From contig JAEWMM010000153.1 of assembly GCA_023457175.1 (NCBI GenBank), forward strand, positions 1 to 7,217: a stretch of 7,217 nt of DNA. Reading direction: 5' to 3'. The DNA comes from Bacillota bacterium. Lineage in GTDB: Bacteria; Bacillota; Clostridia; Oscillospirales; Ruminococcaceae. Position 1 is the first letter of the stretch. Each line of letters starts with the position of its first letter. Of the stretch, positions 1 to 4,861 are shown piece by piece. Made by a program: the position numbers and the translations under genes. Below the pieces are notes generated by a model, which saw only the letters and a list, made by a program, of their open reading frames with translations, did no database searches and had not been told where the DNA came from.

Positions 1-1211
1 GTCATATCGCTGTAGGAATTACGCATGTTTTCGACAAAGATGCCGTATCCCCGTGCAGGGTCGTTGACAAACACATGAGTGACAGCGCCGACAAGCTTGC
101 CGTCCTGAATAATCGGAGAGCCGCTCATCCCTTGAACGATGCCGCCGGTCACTTCCAGCAGGCGGGGATCGGTCACTTTAATCACCATGTTCTTTGTGGG
201 GTTTGCGTCGGTTGTGGCAATGCGTTCGATCTGAATGTCGTAAGCCTGCGGTTGTTTGCCCTGTACCGTCGCATAGATGGTTGCAGCGCCTGCGTGAATC
301 TCGCCCCTTGTCGCCAAGGGAACCGGCTCACACTGCACAGGCGGCATACTGCATTGGCCGTAAATGCCTGTCTCGTTGTTTTTAATCAAGCTGCCTATTA
401 CCTTGTTGTTGCCGAACACGCCGCGCAGCTCACCGGGGAAACCGCTTGAACCGCGGTTGACACCGGTGATGGTCACCTCAACCGCCTCGCCGCTTGAAAG
501 CGGCATGATAGCGCCGGTGTCCACGTCGCAAATCGCATGTCCAAGACCTGCAAAGATACCTTCCTGGGGGTCGTAATAGGTCATGGTGCCGATGCCGGCA
601 GAGCTGTCGCGTACCCACATACCCGCGCGGTAGCTCTCGTCAGAGGGTGACTGGATCGGCGTGAGGGATACCTGCTTGAGATTCCCTTCCCGCCGCAACG
701 TCACCTGCATCTCGCGTCCTCTGCTTTCACTGACGATTTTTCCGACATCCTCGTTGTAGTAAATTTTCTTTCCGTCGATGGAAAGAATAATATCGCCGGT
801 GCGGATGCCCGCATTTTTCGCAGGGTTAACAGCCTTGCCCTCAAGATCAAGGTCGCTTAACCCCACCACCATAACACCGTCGGTAAACATTTTAATACCG
901 AACGGGGTTCCGGCGGGAATCACCATGTCTCTTTCGACAACCTTGACGCTGACCGTCTTAATGACAGCCCCGCCCGGCAGTGAAAGCCGCATCGCGTATT
1001 CGTTACCCGCACGCGAGACGAGCTCGGATGGCATATTATCTACCCAGCCGCTGCTTTTAATACCCAGCCAACCGCCATTGAGCGAAAAACGTTCGCCCTG
1101 CGCGACGTAATAACGGTCGGGCAGCATAGTTTGCAAACAAAGCAAAACCGCCAACAACCCGAGCATGACGACAGACACGATGGTCGCCGACACCTTAAAA
1201 ATTCTCTTCAT
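1..1211 (-). CDS. spoIVB: SpoIVB sporulation signalling serine peptidase (C-terminus cut by window edge)
   Basis: Family S55 serine peptidase. In Bacillus it is made in the forespore, crosses the inner forespore membrane and cleaves SpoIVFA, which releases pro-sigma-K processing in the mother cell. The visible 403 residues show an N-terminal membrane anchor (about residues 4-30), a PDZ domain (about 110-186, with the NAGIRTGDIILSIDG core) and the peptidase domain. The catalytic triad can be read as His225 (GLGHAICD), Asp348 (TDPRLL) and Ser363 (GMSGSP). The 15-residue Asp-Ser spacing equals that of B. subtilis SpoIVB (Asp363/Ser378). The frame is still open at base 1, so only a short C-terminal tail should be missing. 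The start is uncertain by one codon: GGAGG at 1224-1228 lies 9 nt before a GTG at 1214 and 12 nt before the ATG at 1211, so GTG may be the real start. The neighbouring DUF421 gene is divergent. Identification is firm. Confidence 0.96.
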   Translation of the reverse strand, partial: MKRIFKVSATIVSVVMLGLLAVLLCLQTMLPDRYYVAQGERFSLNGGWLGIKSSGWVDNMPSELVSRAGNEYAMRLSLPGGAVIKTVSVKVVERDMVIPAGTPFGIKMFTDGVMVVGLSDLDLEGKAVNPAKNAGIRTGDIILSIDGKKIYYNEDVGKIVSESRGREMQVTLRREGNLKQVSLTPIQSPSDESYRAGMWVRDSSAGIGTMTYYDPQEGIFAGLGHAICDVDTGAIMPLSSGEAVEVTITGVNRGSSGFPGELRGVFGNNKVIGSLIKNNETGIYGQCSMPPVQCEPVPLATRGEIHAGAATIYATVQGKQPQAYDIQIERIATTDANPTKNMVIKVTDPRLLEVTGGIVQGMSGSPIIQDGKLVGAVTHVFVNDPARGYGIFVENMRNSYSDM

Positions 1212-1272
1212 CACACCGTTACACCTCCTTTGCCTGTGCTGTTTTGAGAACAAAGCGTTTTGTCCTCCCTTA

Positions 1273-1279
1273 TATAATG
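1273..1279 (-). promoter_or_regulatory. Candidate sigma-G-type -10 element for spoIVB
   Basis: The minus strand reads CATTATA, an exact match to the sigma-G -10 consensus CATNHTA, about 60 nt upstream of the spoIVB start. The -35 is poor: the best 16-18 nt spacings give only GTTAA or TGTTA against the consensus GHATR. In Bacillus, spoIVB is transcribed by forespore sigma factors (F and G), which fits. The plus strand here also reads TATAAT (1273-1278), but it has no -35 at the right distance. Confidence 0.35.
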
Positions 1280-1364
1280 TCAGGTAACGGTGCGATTAAC
1301 AGCGGCAAAAAGTTGACGCCAAGGCAACGACTGTGTCTGCTTCCAATCGATCCGGTTCCTGAAC

Positions 1365-1390
1365 CGCCGCTTTTGGCGGTAATACTGATA
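1365..1390 (+). repeat. Short intergenic repeat, copy A
   Basis: Two blocks, CGCCGCTTTTG (1365-1375) and TAATACTGATA (1380-1390), are separated by 4 nt. The same two blocks occur in the same order and orientation at 3711-3734 with a 2-nt separation, matching 21 of 22 block bases. A third, partial copy (TAATACCGATA) lies at 1473-1483. Copy A also overlaps a small hairpin (ACCGCC at 1363-1368 with GGCGGT at 1375-1380) and an alternative one (CGGTTC at 1353-1358 with GAACCG at 1361-1366). Neither hairpin has a T tract, so neither looks like a terminator. Function unknown. Confidence 0.45.
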
Positions 1391-1412
1391 TGACAATTAA
1401 AAACGCCAACAT

Positions 1413-1428
1413 TTGGCATGCGTTCCAA
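1413..1428. promoter_or_regulatory. Operator-like interrupted dyad upstream of the DUF421 gene
   Basis: TTGGCATGCGTTCCAA has TTGG/CCAA arms and a symmetric GC centre, with 6 of 8 base pairs conserved across the dyad. It overlaps the candidate -35 of the DUF421 promoter, where a repressor could act. It does not fit the CcpA cre consensus, because the centre is GC rather than CG. A short hairpin (GCCAA 1405-1409, TTGGC 1413-1417) overlaps it. No regulator can be named. Confidence 0.25.
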
Positions 1429-1445
1429 CCTTCCAGACGATTTTA
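1416..1445 (+). promoter_or_regulatory. Candidate sigma-G-like promoter for the DUF421-DUF4363 operon
   Basis: GCATG (1416-1420) is an exact match to the sigma-G -35 consensus GHATR. After an 18-nt spacer comes GATTTTA (1439-1445), which matches CATNHTA at 6 of 7 positions. It would start transcription about 55 nt before the ATG at 1508. No good TTGACA/TATAAT pair was found in this stretch. The motifs are short and degenerate, so this is suggestive only. Confidence 0.3.
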
Positions 1446-1494
1446 TTATGCGCTAAAAAGGCAAACTATATTTAATACCGATAAAACTTTAAAT

Positions 1495-1498
1495 GAGG
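1495..1498 (+). promoter_or_regulatory. Ribosome binding site that decides the DUF421 start
   Basis: GAGG lies 9 nt upstream of the ATG at 1508. The earlier in-frame ATG at 1493 overlaps this motif and is preceded only by A/T-rich sequence with no Shine-Dalgarno match. The start at 1508 is therefore preferred. Confidence 0.6.
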
Positions 1499-1507
1499 CG
1501 TTTTTTT

Positions 1508-2188
1508 ATGTTTATTTCGCTTTGGCGCACATTTGTACTTTTTTTGGCGGTATCAATTGCGCTGCGCTTTATGGGCAAACGGCAGCTTGGTGAGCTTCAG
1601 CCTTCCGAGCTGGCCACCACTATTATGATTTCAAATATCGCCGCAATTCCGATTGAAAATATTGGCTCGCCAATGATAAACGGCATTCTGTCCATCTCGC
1701 TGCTGGCCTGTCTGGAGATTTTGCTTTCAGTCGTCATCTTAAAGTCCCGCAGGCTGCGCGGCGCTGTGATGGGACATCCGCGCTGTGTCATCCGGGACGG
1801 TAAGCTTGACCAGCAAGAGCTCTCAGACCTGCGCTGGTCGCTCGACGACCTGATGGAGCTGCTGCGCGGCAATGGCGTTTTTGATATTGATGAGGTGCTG
1901 TTTGCGATTGTGGAAACCAACGGCAGCCTCTCGGTCTACCCAAAATTTGAAAAGCGTCCCGTAACAAACGAGGCGCTTTTTATTCCTATGCCCGAATGCG
2001 AGTCGCCGCCGGTCTTTGTCATCAATGACGGCGAGGTTGATGCTCAGGCGCTTAAATATTGCAATCTTGACAGGGCGTGGCTGGATAAGGTGCTCAAAGA
2101 AAAGCATCTGTCGGAAAAGGATGTCTTTGTTATGAGCTGCGACCGCTCGGCGCGGTATATTCTGCTTAAAAAGGAGAAAAAGCGATGA
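1508..2188 (+). CDS. DUF421 (YetF-like) integral membrane protein
   Basis: A 226-residue protein from the preferred start. Three hydrophobic segments (about residues 3-22, 35-50 and 54-78) precede a soluble domain. The family signature MGKRQLGELQPSEL (about 22-34) and the SPMINGI motif are followed by the conserved cytosolic block with GHPRCVIRDGKL (89-100) and the SLDDLMELLRGNGVFDIDEV segment (111-130). Length is normal for DUF421. The molecular function of the family is unknown. In Bacillus, the DUF421 protein 2Duf of the spoVA2mob operon is linked to spore-membrane properties and heat resistance. The gene is the first of an operon, sharing an ATGA overlap with the DUF4363 gene, and is divergent from spoIVB. 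Family assignment is firm; a role in spores is inference. Confidence 0.93.
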   Translation: MFISLWRTFVLFLAVSIALRFMGKRQLGELQPSELATTIMISNIAAIPIENIGSPMINGILSISLLACLEILLSVVILKSRRLRGAVMGHPRCVIRDGKLDQQELSDLRWSLDDLMELLRGNGVFDIDEVLFAIVETNGSLSVYPKFEKRPVTNEALFIPMPECESPPVFVINDGEVDAQALKYCNLDRAWLDKVLKEKHLSEKDVFVMSCDRSARYILLKKEKKR

Positions 2189-2565
2189 AGCGTTTTTTTA
2201 TTGCCCTTGTTTTTTTAGCGGTTATGTCGGCCACCTGCCTGTTTCTGGTGAAGCACCTCGATAAAAATACAAAGGCAATAAAAGATGAAATCAGCCGGAT
2301 TCGGGACGCCGTCATAAGTGACGATCAGGATGCCGCCGACGCGGCTATGCAGCAGCTCATACGCCATTGGGAGGAGGAGAAATACCTGTTTCACGCCCTT
2401 GCGGGCAGTAACTACTGCGACCCGTTTGAAAGTGCGCTTGACCGCTCGGAGGTATGGCTTGGGCAAGGAGAAAATAAAGAGCTGTTTGCGGAGCTCTCGG
2501 ACCTTTATTCCCGCATCGACCAGCTTTGGGATACGCAGGCGATACACCCGAAAAATCTTTTCTAG
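2185..2565 (+). CDS. DUF4363 family membrane-anchored protein
   Basis: 126 residues. One N-terminal hydrophobic helix (about 4-23), probably a signal anchor, is followed by a charged, helical domain. Family-like features are the Trp in the RHWEEEKYLFHAL segment (about 60-72), the LDRSEVWLGQG helix, and the C-terminal NLF, corresponding to the NIF ending common in this family. An AAGGAG ribosome binding site lies within the end of the DUF421 gene, and the ATGA overlap points to translational coupling. DUF4363 genes often sit directly after DUF421 genes in Clostridia, so the two products may work together at the membrane. The function is not known. Family call is from recalled pattern, not a search. 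Confidence 0.85.
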   Translation: MKRFFIALVFLAVMSATCLFLVKHLDKNTKAIKDEISRIRDAVISDDQDAADAAMQQLIRHWEEEKYLFHALAGSNYCDPFESALDRSEVWLGQGENKELFAELSDLYSRIDQLWDTQAIHPKNLF

Positions 2566-2648
2566 TGGCAGGATGACAGTATTTTATGGTTCCATATCGT
2601 ACCGCCCGACCGATTGCCCGTCAGCTATTCTTCCCCCGGCAATACAGA

Positions 2649-2691
2649 AAAGCGCCCGAAAGATACACTAGACGTATCTTTCGGGCGCTTT
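2649..2691. terminator. Bidirectional terminator between the DUF4363 gene and nrdR
   Basis: A perfect 18-bp stem (2649-2666 with 2674-2691) closes a 7-nt loop, ACTAGAC. The GC-rich stem foot GCGCCCG is flanked by A and T runs on both sides (TTTATCTTTTATTT downstream on plus; GCGCTTTTC on minus). It sits between two convergent genes, 84 nt after the DUF4363 stop and 35 nt after the nrdR stop, so it should serve both. Confidence 0.92.
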
Positions 2692-2725
2692 ATCTTTTAT
2701 TTCATTAAAAACCGGACAGCTGCGG

Positions 2726-3181
2726 CTATTTTTTATCCAGCAGCAGCTTAAGCTCATCCATGAACGAGCCAATATCTTTAAATTGGCGGTAGACCGACGC
2801 AAAACGCACATAGGCCGCCTCGTCAATATCCTTAAGCTTTTGCATGGCCAATTCACCGATGCGGCTGGTAGGAATCTCTCGCTCCATAGCGTTTTGCAGC
2901 GTGGCCTCGATCTCATCCACAGCCTTTTCAATCTGTGTCAGCGACACCTGCCGCTTTTCGCAGGCGCGCAGCATGCTGTTTAAAAGCTTTTCGCGGTAAA
3001 ACGGCTCCATCACGCCGTCCTTTTTCAGCACCATCATCGGAATCGTCTCCACCGCCTCATAGGTGGTAAAGCGCTTCTGGCAAGAGAGGCATTCGCGCCT
3101 GCGGCGAATGCGCTCGCCGTCGTCCGCCGGGCGGGAGTCGATTACCTTGCTTTCGGTGTAGGAACAAAACGGACATTTCAT
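2726..3181 (-). CDS. nrdR: NrdR transcriptional repressor of ribonucleotide reductase genes
   Basis: 151 residues, the usual family length. The N-terminal zinc ribbon is complete: Cys3 and Cys6 (KCPFC), Cys31 and Cys34 ([13 protein letters not shown]). The basic stretch GERIRRRRE (22-30) and the signature [10 protein letters not shown] (13-22) belong to the DNA-binding part. Residues from about 49 form the ATP-cone ([16 protein letters not shown]...), and [10 protein letters not shown] near the C-terminus is typical. NrdR senses ATP/dATP and represses nrd operons by binding paired NrdR boxes. No reductase gene lies in this window. AAGGAGG is placed 8 nt before the ATG. A dedicated sigma-A promoter lies upstream and a shared terminator downstream. 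Confidence 0.97.
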   Translation of the reverse strand: MKCPFCSYTESKVIDSRPADDGERIRRRRECLSCQKRFTTYEAVETIPMMVLKKDGVMEPFYREKLLNSMLRACEKRQVSLTQIEKAVDEIEATLQNAMEREIPTSRIGELAMQKLKDIDEAAYVRFASVYRQFKDIGSFMDELKLLLDKK

Positions 3182-3242
3182 CGGATGAACCTCCTTAACG
3201 CGGCAGCATACCGCATGGATTTAAGGCCCCTTTATACTATAA

Positions 3243-3270
3243 ATTATAGCACGTCCAGACTAAAATGCAA
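3243..3270 (-). promoter_or_regulatory. Sigma-A promoter of nrdR
   Basis: On the minus strand TTGCAT (3265-3270) is followed by a 16-nt spacer and TATAAT (3243-3248), with an extended -10 TGC directly before it. This is the best housekeeping promoter in the window. It starts 4 bp after the stop of the upstream gene, about 60 nt before nrdR. The -10 lies inside a 13-nt palindrome, CTATAAATTATAG (3237-3249). Confidence 0.75.
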
Positions 3271-3273
3271 CGC

Positions 3274-3558
3274 TCAGGCGAAGATTACCTTACGCCCCGC
3301 ATCGCTTCCCAGCGACTGCGCAATTTTTTCTTCAAGCGCTTCGAGCGGCGGTTGCTCAAAGTTAAAGCGCAGCGCCAGCGCCTCAAGCGCCCGGTGATCA
3401 CAGTCCAGATCGCATACCACCGCCACCACCTGATCACAGGCGTCACAAGCGGCCAAACCGCCTACGATCGACGCACCCTTCTCGTTGCGAACGACCGTAA
3501 AGGTCACATGATAGGTCAACGGCAGATTTTTTACCAGAAACAGCTCCAATGGCGTCAT
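3274..3558 (-). CDS. Small uncharacterised protein with a Cys-rich centre (possibly DUF6514-like)
   Basis: 94 residues. The gene is supported by GGAGG (3567-3571) 8 nt before the ATG, and by its position and strand ahead of nrdR. No signal peptide or membrane helix is seen. The fold looks alpha/beta: a beta-type N-terminus (LTYHVTFTVVRNEKG, 14-28), a central VVAVVCDLD strand, then amphipathic helices (56-65 and 71-83). Cys38, Cys41, Cys49 and Cys53 plus His55 form a CX2C...CX3CXH pattern that could bind metal, though this is unproven. The layout loosely resembles DUF6514 proteins of Clostridia, at low certainty. It could be co-transcribed with nrdR, since no terminator separates them, but nrdR also has its own promoter. 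Confidence 0.7.
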   Translation of the reverse strand: MTPLELFLVKNLPLTYHVTFTVVRNEKGASIVGGLAACDACDQVVAVVCDLDCDHRALEALALRFNFEQPPLEALEEKIAQSLGSDAGRKVIFA

Positions 3559-3574
3559 TTTTTAGTCCTCCTTG

Positions 3575-3603
3575 CGGTTTTTTCTATTCTACCCTAAAAA
3601 CCG
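3575..3603 (-). other. Leader hairpin upstream of the small Cys-containing gene
   Basis: CGGTTTTT and AAAAACCG arms (8 bp) enclose a 13-nt loop and end 3 nt before the GGAGG ribosome binding site. In the transcript it would form directly upstream of the ribosome landing site, as a possible 5' stabiliser or weak translational control element. The stem is mostly A-U, so it may be marginal. Confidence 0.3.
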
Positions 3604-3613
3604 AAATTTGGAA

Positions 3614-3619
3614 ATTATA
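3614..3619 (-). promoter_or_regulatory. Candidate -10 element for the small Cys-containing gene
   Basis: The minus strand reads TATAAT about 55 nt upstream of the start codon. No convincing -35 is present at 16-18 nt (the 17-nt position reads ATGCTG). Weak call based on the -10 and its placement alone. Confidence 0.35.
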
Positions 3620-3710
3620 TCCATTCGACAGCCGTACAGCATTTTCTCAACTGCCCGTCGGCGTTTGACAGCGCCGGCCTGTTTTTTTGCCGCGCAGCGG
3701 CACTTTGTGT

Positions 3711-3734
3711 CGCCGGTTTTGTTTAATACTGATA
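3711..3734 (+). repeat. Short intergenic repeat, copy B
   Basis: CGCCGGTTTTG (3711-3721) followed after 2 nt by TAATACTGATA (3724-3734). Both blocks recur in the same order in the spoIVB/DUF421 intergenic region (1365-1390), with one substitution and a 2-nt difference in spacing. Both copies lie outside genes. It may be part of a dispersed intergenic repeat family; only a genome-wide search can tell. Confidence 0.45.
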
Positions 3735-3847
3735 ACGCCCTAGAAGGCCGATAGGACGGCAGGCGGTTTTTACTGTACCAGAAACTAAGAGCGTACTCAA
3801 AGTTCCAACCTCCGGACAATGCCGCCGGCAAATCGTATTCCCATGTC

Positions 3848-3888
3848 AAAATGCGCACGGAATACTGAATGTATTCCGTGCGCATTTT
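3848..3888. terminator. Perfect 18-bp hairpin, possible bidirectional terminator
   Basis: Arms 3848-3865 and 3871-3888 pair perfectly around the 5-nt loop TGAAT. The stem begins with AAAA, ends with TTTT and has a GC-rich foot (TGCGCACGG), so it could terminate in either direction. The T runs are short (4). The nearest gene reading into it on the minus strand already has its own terminator about 100 nt earlier, and no plus-strand gene reads into it. It could be a backup terminator or the structured part of an untranslated RNA. Confidence 0.55.
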
Positions 3889-3890
3889 CC

Positions 3891-3924
3891 GGGCGTTTAT
3901 GCTTTTTGGCGAATGCCCCTTTTT
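3891..3924 (+). terminator. Plus-strand terminator-like hairpin with no visible gene upstream
   Basis: GGGCGTTT (3891-3898) pairs with GAATGCCC (3911-3918), 8 pairs including two G-U in the RNA, followed by C and T5 (3920-3924). The orientation suits a plus-strand transcript, yet no plus-strand gene lies between the nrdR region and here. Moderate-to-weak call. Confidence 0.35.
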
Positions 3925-3979
3925 AAGCGGCGCCTCAGGAGGCCGACGGACCGGCCGCCGCCGGCGCGGGCGACGCAGA

Positions 3980-4000
3980 TAAAAAAGCGCCGCTTTTCTA
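3980..4000 (-). terminator. Terminator of the TIM-barrel gene
   Basis: On the minus strand TAGAAAAGC (3992-4000) pairs with GCTTTTTTA (3980-3988) around a GGC loop: 9 pairs including one G-U, with a T6 run. It starts 25 nt after the stop codon at 4026. The stem is A/T rich, so termination may be incomplete. Confidence 0.6.
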
Positions 4001-4025
4001 CGCGCATTATCGGTATCGGCATGCG

Positions 4026-4799
4026 TTACAACAAGCCTTCAAGCAGTCGGAGGCACTCGGCAAGCTGCTCTTGACGGGCAAAGTTCCAGCTGTAGAGCTC
4101 CAGCAGCGCAGCGCCCTCATAGCCCGTCGACTTCAGCCGCTTTATCAGTCCGGCCAGATCAAAGTCGCCCTCGCCCAAGGCCAGACAATCGCAGCCGCAG
4201 CAGTGATCGCTTAAATGCAGGTGCGCAAGATGCGAACCCATCGCATCGAGCATCTCAAAGGGCGTCACCCCGGCCCGAACCGCCTGCTTAACATCCAGCA
4301 CAAAATCGACATCGGGTATGGCGCGCGCCATGCTTTTGATGAAGCGCGGAGAACCGCTGTGGCAGCGCGCCACATTTTCCTGACAGAGGCGCACACCAAA
4401 GCTGCGGGCAATATCGCGCAGCCGCATAAAGCGCTCAAAATAGAAGCCCGGCTCAATCGGCATAAAGCTGCGCGCCCCATGGAACACCAAAAGCTGCGCG
4501 CCAACGAGATTGCAAAACTCGAAATACCGGCGGTAGCCCTCAGCCTCGTCGTCAAAGCGCCGGGTATAGCTGCTAAAAAAGCTGACGCCCTCCGCCTCTG
4601 AAGAATAAGGATGCACCGAGACAATCTGCGTTCCTGCGGCGCCGGCAATACGATTAAGCCTACCGGCAAACTCCGGCGTATTTTCTGAAGGAGAATTCAA
4701 AAATACTTCCACCGTATGAATACCCATACCGGTCAGCGCGGCCAGCGCCTCTTCCGTCAGCATAGGAAACAGGCAGGACGTCGACACCCCTGTTTTCAT
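4026..4799 (-). CDS. TIM-barrel sugar isomerase/epimerase or AP endonuclease family 2-like protein
   Basis: 257 residues, a complete xylose-isomerase-like TIM barrel. Likely metal and active-site residues of the fold can be read at the strand ends: Glu31 (TVEVF), His63 (SVHP), His107 (VFHG), Glu141 (CQENVA), Asp169 (VLDVKQA), His195 (LHLSDH) and Glu234 (LLELYSW). The GEGDFD motif (209-214) is typical. The substrate cannot be told from sequence; sugar-phosphate isomerases, epimerases and endonuclease IV relatives share this fold. The start at 4799 is chosen because GGGAG (4807-4811) lies 7 nt ahead. An upstream in-frame ATG at 4823 has no such site, and the one at 4805 abuts the motif. An unusual CCGCDC cluster (200-205) precedes the GEGDFD motif. 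The gene lies 62 nt after the ZIP gene with no terminator between, so the two are probably co-transcribed. Confidence 0.88.
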   Translation of the reverse strand: MKTGVSTSCLFPMLTEEALAALTGMGIHTVEVFLNSPSENTPEFAGRLNRIAGAAGTQIVSVHPYSSEAEGVSFFSSYTRRFDDEAEGYRRYFEFCNLVGAQLLVFHGARSFMPIEPGFYFERFMRLRDIARSFGVRLCQENVARCHSGSPRFIKSMARAIPDVDFVLDVKQAVRAGVTPFEMLDAMGSHLAHLHLSDHCCGCDCLALGEGDFDLAGLIKRLKSTGYEGAALLELYSWNFARQEQLAECLRLLEGLL

Positions 4800-4861
4800 C
4801 GTCATTCTCCCTTTCAGATCCATATACGCAAGGCAGCTAAGCCGCGCTGTCTCTTTTTTAA

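Larger units (their letters stand above)
3559..4025. other. Structured intergenic region with no convincing gene
   Basis: About 467 bases between two minus-strand genes. The open frames here (for example 3589-3885 minus, 98 codons) have no ribosome binding site, low-complexity basic translations and start inside a hairpin, so I do not call them. Instead the region holds a leader hairpin and weak promoter for the left gene, repeat copy B, a small hairpin (TGCCGC/GCGGCA, 3688-3702), a perfect 18-bp hairpin (3848-3888), a terminator-like hairpin (3891-3924), a block of 86% GC (3935-3976) and the terminator of the right-hand gene (3980-4000). No known structured RNA class was recognised. Confidence 0.7.

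Noticed and set aside
75..1110. Several plus-strand open frames across the first kilobase
   Set aside because: They are antisense to spoIVB, whose protein is unmistakable on the minus strand.
1363..1380. The hairpin ACCGCC/GGCGGT as a terminator between spoIVB and DUF421
   Set aside because: No T tract on either strand, and the two flanking genes diverge, so no transcript needs ending here.
2574..2671. A possible 32-codon small protein after the DUF4363 gene
   Set aside because: No ribosome binding site, and it ends inside the terminator stem.
3237..3249. The palindrome at the nrdR promoter as an NrdR box for autoregulation
   Set aside because: It has 13 positions with an AAT/ATT core and lacks the ACAC...GTGT ends and paired spacing of known NrdR boxes.
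3688..3702. The hairpin TGCCGC-GCA-GCGGCA as a terminator
   Set aside because: The T run precedes it on the plus strand and becomes an A run after it on the minus strand, so it suits termination in neither direction.
3589..3885. A 98-codon minus-strand open frame in the intergenic region
   Set aside because: Its start lies inside the 18-bp hairpin without a ribosome binding site, it runs through the promoter area of the next gene, and its product is basic, low-complexity and resembles no known protein.
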